This document shows, piece by piece, positions 59,015 to 64,000 of a stretch of DNA of 64,000 nt (positions within the stretch are counted from its first letter, which is position 1; every line of letters starts with the position of its first letter). The position numbers were made by a program, and so were the translations under genes. The notes below the pieces were generated by a model that was not told the origin of the DNA, searched no databases, and saw only the letters and a program-made list of their open reading frames with translations. This DNA is from Monosporascus cannonballus (Eukaryota; Ascomycota; Sordariomycetes; Xylariales). Location of the stretch: contig QJNS01000346.1 in assembly GCA_004154925.1 (NCBI GenBank), forward strand, positions 1 through 64,000, given 5' to 3'.

Positions 59015-60758
59015 GTTGCAATTCTTTTCCTTATCGAATAAACTGTTTTCTTATATTCGCAACTGCATCCCATTATGCGTTATTCTGGTTATCGTTCTAG
59101 AGATTTTCTATAAGTTAACGTATTTATTTCTTAATAATCTTCCTTTTTTGAGAATATATAATAAATGCCAATTGAAAATAAAAATCCGTAATAACTTTTT
59201 GGCAGTACTTTTTTATCATACGCTAAATCAACTCTTTTTCCGTTTGGTAATTATATTCTTCATAATAATAAAAAAGGGTTTTTTTACGGGTATTGCTTTT
59301 TTTTTGGCCAATTTTCAGCTTTAAAAAATTGGCGAATACCATCTCCTAAGGTTATGGTTTAAAAATATCGATATTATTATTTATCGTTTTTATTATGTCC
59401 GATACGGTTTAAAAAGTCGAATTTCTTATAATACATACGGGTAATTCGTACGTAAATATGCTATTTTTATTCCTTATAATCGGGATATTTTCGTCGTCGA
59501 CAATATATAGCATGCATTTTGCCGTATCGATTAGGTATTCCGAGGCAAAGTTTTTCTGTCCAATCCCGGTATTTGCGTAATTATCCTTATAATGCTTTTT
59601 ATTATATTCGCAATACTTATTAAGCCAACTTTCTAGTTTTTTTCTATTTTGCGTTAAACTTTTTATTACGATAATCCTTATTAAACCATTTGCTATAAGG
59701 GATTTGGCATATATTTAAGCTATATTATATTAATGGATTTGCCTCTGTCTTTTTGATTTTTTTTAAATTATTTTTCGGGTACAAGTTTCCAGTTATTTTA
59801 ACGGGGTTTTTTAAATACTTTATACCGTAATGCCTTATATTCTATTTATTATAATTATATATTAAAATTCATAATTATTTTTTTAGTATGTTTTATAGGT
59901 TATATATATTGTCGATCGTTAAATTTAATTACTATAATAATATACTCCGACCTATATTTATGCCGATTAAGCTTAAAAAGGTTTTTTTATATTTTTTTCA
60001 GGCCGTCGAAAAACTTAGCCATTAATGCCTTTTGACCTTAATTCAATTTAACTGTAAGCTAAACTAATATATTGCCGTAATTATTAGATTTATATTTCGG
60101 CCTTTATTTTTTCGTTTATTATTCCGAAAACCTTCGTTAATACTTGTTTGAATTACTCGTAATCGCAATAAATTCGTATTACTTCTTGGTTTTTTTTTAA
60201 TTAGTATAATAACATATTTTTTATAACGGATTCGAATTAAATAATTGCATTTCCGATAAATCGTTTAATTACGAATTCGATTTGTATAATAAGCGTAATT
60301 AATCGAATAAGAAAATACCCGAAATATATTCGGCATTAAATTAAGAATAATTATAGCTTAATTAAGGTTCCGTTATAAAATTCTACTTTAGGAAATTTAA
60401 AATTTTTTCTTAATTTTGTAATAAAATTTATTTAAATAATTTAACTTATTCGAAAAGGTTTCCCGGTTTTGAAAGCTTTTCCTTTTTCTTTAAGCGTTTT
60501 ATAAACGGCTTGAAAAAACGTCGTAAAATTATTATTATCTTTTTTAAGCCGGAAAATACGTTCGTTTATAATATCTAAACGTTAAAGAATTTTTTCGCGA
60601 AAAAGGCGAAATTTTTTCTTTTCCTCTTTAGATTTTATTCTAATATCCGAGTACTTAAAAACCTGGTAAATATGTTATTTGCGTTGCTTATTAATAGATA
60701 TATCGTTAATCGATATTATTTAAAATTTAACGGTATTATTAAATAAAAATTTACAACG
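59015..60758 (-). pseudogene. Element E gag remnant, 5' part
   Basis: Joined to 52575 leftwards before C inserted. On the minus strand it is the counterpart of D 49850-51700. Conserved blocks such as the plus-strand GCGTATATTTTGTCGTATCG (50332) recur at about 59511 as GCATGCATTTTGCCGTATCG. No long minus-strand frame. The + strand frame 58947-59324 across the C/E junction is a shadow. Confidence 0.62.
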
Positions 60759-61174
60759 TATAACGATTTAAAGATTTAATTAATTATTAAATTTTAACCG
60801 TACGGGTAAATATTAATAAGAATATCGTAAAAATCTAAGCAATAAATATAGTAATTATATTAGGTTTTGTAATTCCAAAAGTGCCTTGGATAACGATATT
60901 ATATTGCAAACTAAAGTTATCTAAATTATAAAAATAATAAACGTATATATTCTCGTTCTAGCTTAAGCTGCTTACCATAGCTTAACGACACTTTTCTGAC
61001 TGAATCCCTTTAAGCCCCTTTGAGCCCCTTCTAGTGCTTAACCGGCTCAAACCCTTTTAACCAATTAGGGTCCTTAAGTCCTTTGAGCCAGTCACGTGAC
61101 TTCTTAGCTGGGTCGGGGTCTGGCTTTTCAGGATCCCGACTATTTCCAGCAGCCAAGACCGTTAGGTCATAACA
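60759..61174 (-). repeat. 5' LTR of element E
   Basis: 416 bp. The right 200 bases (60975-61174) are almost free of RIP, with GTCACGTGAC at 61091-61100 and GCTGGGTCGGGGTCTGGC. The left 200 are AT-rich. Ends GTCATAACA, followed by ACAGT. Confidence 0.9.
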
Positions 61175-61534
61175 ACAGTATTACCCAAACAAACCCAAAA
61201 AAACCTTGATTGCCCGGCTAAGGATGCCCCCTTAAGGAACAACCTTAAAGATAAATAACAAAATCCCAATCCAAAAAACAGCTGGAACCAGTACCAGAAT
61301 ACCTACGATAAAGCGAAACTTACGACGTCGTTCTGATCAAAAAGGGTTAACCCTTTTCTCCGTCCTTTTGCGCTTTTTCGCGTTTTTCGTCCATTTAATA
61401 TACGATAAAAAGTTGTTATTAATACGAACGATAATTAATTTCTGGTTACATTTTTCCGGTTAATAAAGGATTTTGCTGTAATGCTTACGGGTTGTCGTTT
61501 TCGAAAATTTATTATTAATTTAATACGTTTAACC

Positions 61535-61930
61535 TGTAACGGCTAGGCGGTTTAACCAACTATTAAACCTTAGTCGCATTGGTTTATGTTAGGAGGAGTA
61601 TCGTGGGAATTTGACCAATAAATACAGTAATCGTATTATGTCTCGTAATACCAAAAGTATTTTAAATAACGATATTTAATTATAAGCTAAAGTTTTTTAA
61701 ATTATGGAAATTATAAACGTATATATTTTTGTTCTAATTTAAAGTGTTTAAGCGGCTTAATCCCTTAAGCCCGGTAAGCCCTTTATGCTTTCTTACTGAC
61801 TTAAAGAGCTTAAGGTACTTGGCACCTTAAAACCTTTAAGCCGGTTACGTAACGTTTTGGCTAAAATCGGGTTTGTTTTTTTCGTAAATCCGACCGTCCG
61901 TAAAAAAGCCAAAATCTTTAGGTCATAATA
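61535..61930 (-). repeat. 3' LTR of element I
   Basis: 396 bp. Same layout as the E LTR, with the RIP form GTTACGTAAC at 61844-61853. The first 80 bases are well preserved (GGCTAGGCGGTTTAACC). Confidence 0.85.
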
Positions 61931-62022
61931 CGATTTCTCTTTTTCCAAGATTTTTGTCCCTAAAAATCAAATTATTCGTTCGTTAATTTTTGGTAAATAA
62001 CTTTCCTTTTTTTAGATTTATT

Positions 62023-62545
62023 ATATTAGGCCGTATTAAAAACTTTCGTTTCCTCAAATATATTAGCGTTTTTATTTTTTTAAAACGTATTAAACGCTTT
62101 AATTTTATACTATCTTTTTATTATCGTTATAATAAGAAAAAATACAAAATATAAAATAATTCGAGAGTTTTTAAAATATATACGTTATAATTAGTATGGC
62201 GGTCCTCATGATATTTTTCGGTTTTTTAAAAGCTAAATATCAAAAACGTTTTGATAAAAAAATCGTTTAAAACGTAAAAAAAATAAGCCCGCAAAGCGTT
62301 ACGAACGGTTATTAATAAATTAAACCGCTTATAAAAACAAAAGCGGCTATTTCGTCGTCGTAATATTAAGATATTGTGCTATAGTATTGAAGGTATAAAA
62401 ATAATAAAAGAATTTAAGCGTTTCGAAAAAAAGCAGAAATAATTAGAAGCCGTTATTACGGCTGTTATAATGGCATAGGCCGCGGCCGGCTAGCCCGATA
62501 TCTCGTTTATTAATTGGTCAACTATTAACTAGGACGCACCTGACA
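62023..62545 (+). pseudogene. Antisense ORF of element I, broken
   Basis: Aligned codon for codon with E 41441 onward: ILGRIKNFRFLKYISVFIFL then KRIKRFNFI. Later LNRL-stop-KQKRLFRRRNIKIL, IIKEFKRFEKKQK-stop-LEAVITAVIM and PDISFINWSTIN. All stops are TAA or TAG. It confirms that the frame of E is not an accident of one copy, though both are RIP-derived relatives. Confidence 0.5.
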
Positions 62546-64000
62546 TTATTAATATAGGTTTTTTAATAAGCTTTAGGCGTTAATAAGATTTTTGGCGGCT
62601 TCTCAAGTAATTTCGGAATCCGAGTATTTTTTTCCACTTAATTAAATATTAAATAAATCCGTTTTATTTCTGTATATCGAAAAAAAAATTTACTTTATAT
62701 ACTTATTTATTTTTTATTTTTATATTGTTTTATACCGTATAAACCTTAATTATGTCTGTTGTTATTTTATATAAGTAAACGTAGAAAATTAAATAGAATT
62801 TAATATTTAATAGAAATTTTAATGGACAATTATTATCGGAAATATTTTTAATAATCCTATATAAACCGATATATTTAAATTCGAGTTGTTTGCTGGGTCG
62901 TTTTACTTAAATATTTTGAGTAATAAAAAGAATTATTTTCCTTTTTTCAAAATTAATTCTTTTAACTTTTTTAATTATAATAAATTTTTATTTAATTACG
63001 GATAAATCGTAATTTTATTTTTGTTTTTTAATATAATTATCGTAATTATTTTGACCTAAAAATTATGTTTATATTATATTAATTATGGTTACGTATTTTT
63101 TTTAAATTTTTGAAATAAAACCAAAATTGATATTCGTTAATATTATATTAATACTGTCGTAATTGTTAAAATTATAAGTTAATTATATAATTAATAATTT
63201 CTTAACTTAGTTATTTTATTTGTGATTAATATAATATTGTAAATAAATTTCCAAAATTTAATTAATTTATTTTATTTATTTATTTATTTAACGTTTAAAT
63301 ACGTTAAATAATTTGTGATTTAAGCCGATTTATATTATTAAGTTTTATTAAATCCTAGATATAAATATCGAACCTTTATTTAAAATAATGTTTATTAATA
63401 ATTTATAAACATTAAAAATATATTTAAAAAAATATTATTTGTTCGGCGTTTATATCCTTATATTATAGTAAAAAGATAAGAAGATTTTGTAAATCAGTTG
63501 ACGATAACGAAAATGCTATCATAATATATTTCTCTAATAAGATTTTTTAGGTAAAAAGTTTAATAATAAAATCGAATATAATTAAGTATTATAGTCGTTT
63601 TGCAATTACTAATAGCTGTTATTTTCCGTATAATTTATATTGTCGAGTTTTCGCTTTGGCGTAAATATTATATTATTATATGACTTTCCGTATTATTAAT
63701 TTTATTTTAAGAAAAGATTATGTGCATTAAAGCCGTTTTAAGGTTTTGTAAATTCCCGGAGATTTATGTAATTAATATTTGTATATTTTTCGTACTGAAT
63801 CTTTCTAGTATTTTTCTAGAATTTATATTTTGTCCGTTTTTTGGTTATTTAAGAAATTATTATTATATTATTAGACTTTTTAATATATATTTAACCGTAT
63901 TACCCGAATTATCGTAATCTGCCGTAAACGTAAATATTTTTCCGTAATAATATCGAAAATTATATAATTAACTTTAATTATTTTTTTTCGAAATTTGGTC

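Larger units (their letters stand above)
34189..61174 (-). mobile_element. Ty3/gypsy element E, host of nested elements F, D and C
   Basis: Target duplication ACAGT at 34184-34188 and 61175-61179. The left LTR is 34189-34410 plus 41154-41347 (222+194=416 bp, split by F). The right LTR is 60759-61174, also 416 bp. After subtracting F, D and C with their duplicated targets, E is about 6.87 kb, the size of its relatives. Minus-strand order: 5' LTR (right), gag 60758-59015 and 52580 leftwards, protease 52400-52131 and 45186 leftwards, reverse transcriptase with F-D-D at 44233-44241, chromodomain near 42100-42000, and 3' LTR. E is the oldest member of this stack. Confidence 0.9.
34129..61350 (+). 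pseudogene. Small unknown gene split by element E (34129-34188 and 61180-61350)
   Basis: ATG at 34129 opens 20 codons (MEQEINDFLNDILCNIPINS) that end exactly at the E target site. Removing E and one copy of ACAGT continues the same frame at 61180 with ITQTNPKKP, then KEQP, ITKSQSKKQLEPVPEYLR, and SETYDVVLIKKG to a TAA at 61348. Five stops inside the second half are TGA or TAA, as RIP of CGA or CAA would give. The frame is only about 77 codons and no family is recognised, so it may be part of a larger gene or a chance frame. The join itself is solid because the E border is. Confidence 0.35.
61535..64000 (-). mobile_element. Ty3/gypsy element I (3' end; continues past the window)
   Basis: Starts with a TGTAACGG border at 61535. 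LTR 61535-61930, then the minus-strand purine tract (plus CGATTTCTCTTTTTCC at 61931). A U3 segment similar to E (CTTAAGCC...GGTTACGTAAC) makes it the closest relative of E. An antisense frame follows near 62023-62545, and chromodomain antisense near 62580-62660. Pol continues beyond 64000, so the other LTR and target site cannot be seen. Confidence 0.83.

Noticed and set aside
1..64000. tRNA, rRNA or CRISPR array
   Set aside because: No cloverleaf, rRNA block or regularly spaced direct repeat was recognised. The repeated units at 21266-21640 are hairpins of variable spacing, not CRISPR, and the host is a eukaryote. A covariance-model scan would be needed to exclude a tRNA.
24643..64000. Centromere
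   Set aside because: Long AT-rich RIP-mutated retroelement clusters also form centromeres in some fungi, but this block begins within 25 kb of a telomere and every part is explained by nested elements. Only CENP-A mapping could support it.

Overview
The window is the left end of a chromosome of a filamentous ascomycete (Pezizomycotina). It opens with about 7.5 copies of the telomere repeat CCCTAA, read on the C-rich strand. Most of the rest is extremely AT-rich retrotransposon sequence whose genes are full of stops of the CAA/CAG/CGA to TAA/TAG/TGA and TGG to TAG/TGA type. This is the signature of repeat-induced point mutation (RIP). The surviving cytosines sit mostly in CpG. The species cannot be named from the sequence.

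Layout. 1-45 telomere. 46-1106 AT-rich subtelomere, including a RIP-damaged inverted copy (607-963) of a repeat that sits undamaged at 20887-21243. 1107-14130 Ty3/gypsy element A (+ strand), interrupted by a complete element B (- strand, 5846-12453). 14131-24460 is an island of ordinary base composition. It holds an apparently intact two-exon secreted metalloprotease-like gene with an HExxH motif, a fragment of a polyketide-synthase methyltransferase, one WD40 repeat, a calcineurin-like phosphoesterase, a nucleotidyltransferase-fold gene broken by one TAG, an array of imperfect hairpins, an LTR-like palindrome, and a broken gene resembling the C-terminal part of HET-type proteins. 24643-26780 is a truncated element G, joined without a target duplication to a complete element H of another gypsy lineage (26781-33891, - strand). 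34189-61174 is element E (- strand), carrying three complete insertions: F (+, 34411-41148) inside its left LTR, D (-, 45192-52130) in its protease, and C (-, 52581-59009) in its gag. E itself broke a small open frame (34129-34188 continuing at 61180). Element I (-) starts at 61535 and runs off the window.

Most element borders were fixed by matching the LTR pair and its 5-bp target-site duplications: TTAAT for B, TATAG for F, CTTAA for D, GTTTT for C, ACAGT for E, and CTAGA (inferred, RIP-altered on both sides) for A. These give relative ages: A before B, and E before F, D and C. A, B, D, E, F, G and I form one family. They share the 3' half of the LTR but have different 5' (U3) halves. They are chromodomain-bearing Ty3/gypsy elements where pol can be read.

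The least expected signal is a frame antisense to the elements, between the chromodomain and the 3' LTR. In several subfamilies whose DNA differs, it reads as the same kind of protein: Cys residues near the start, a charged helical middle, a Leu/Arg-rich segment, and a D-[VI]-x-W-like tail. It is RIP-broken here, but it looks like a second, oppositely oriented gene of these retrotransposons. No tRNA, rRNA or CRISPR array was seen.
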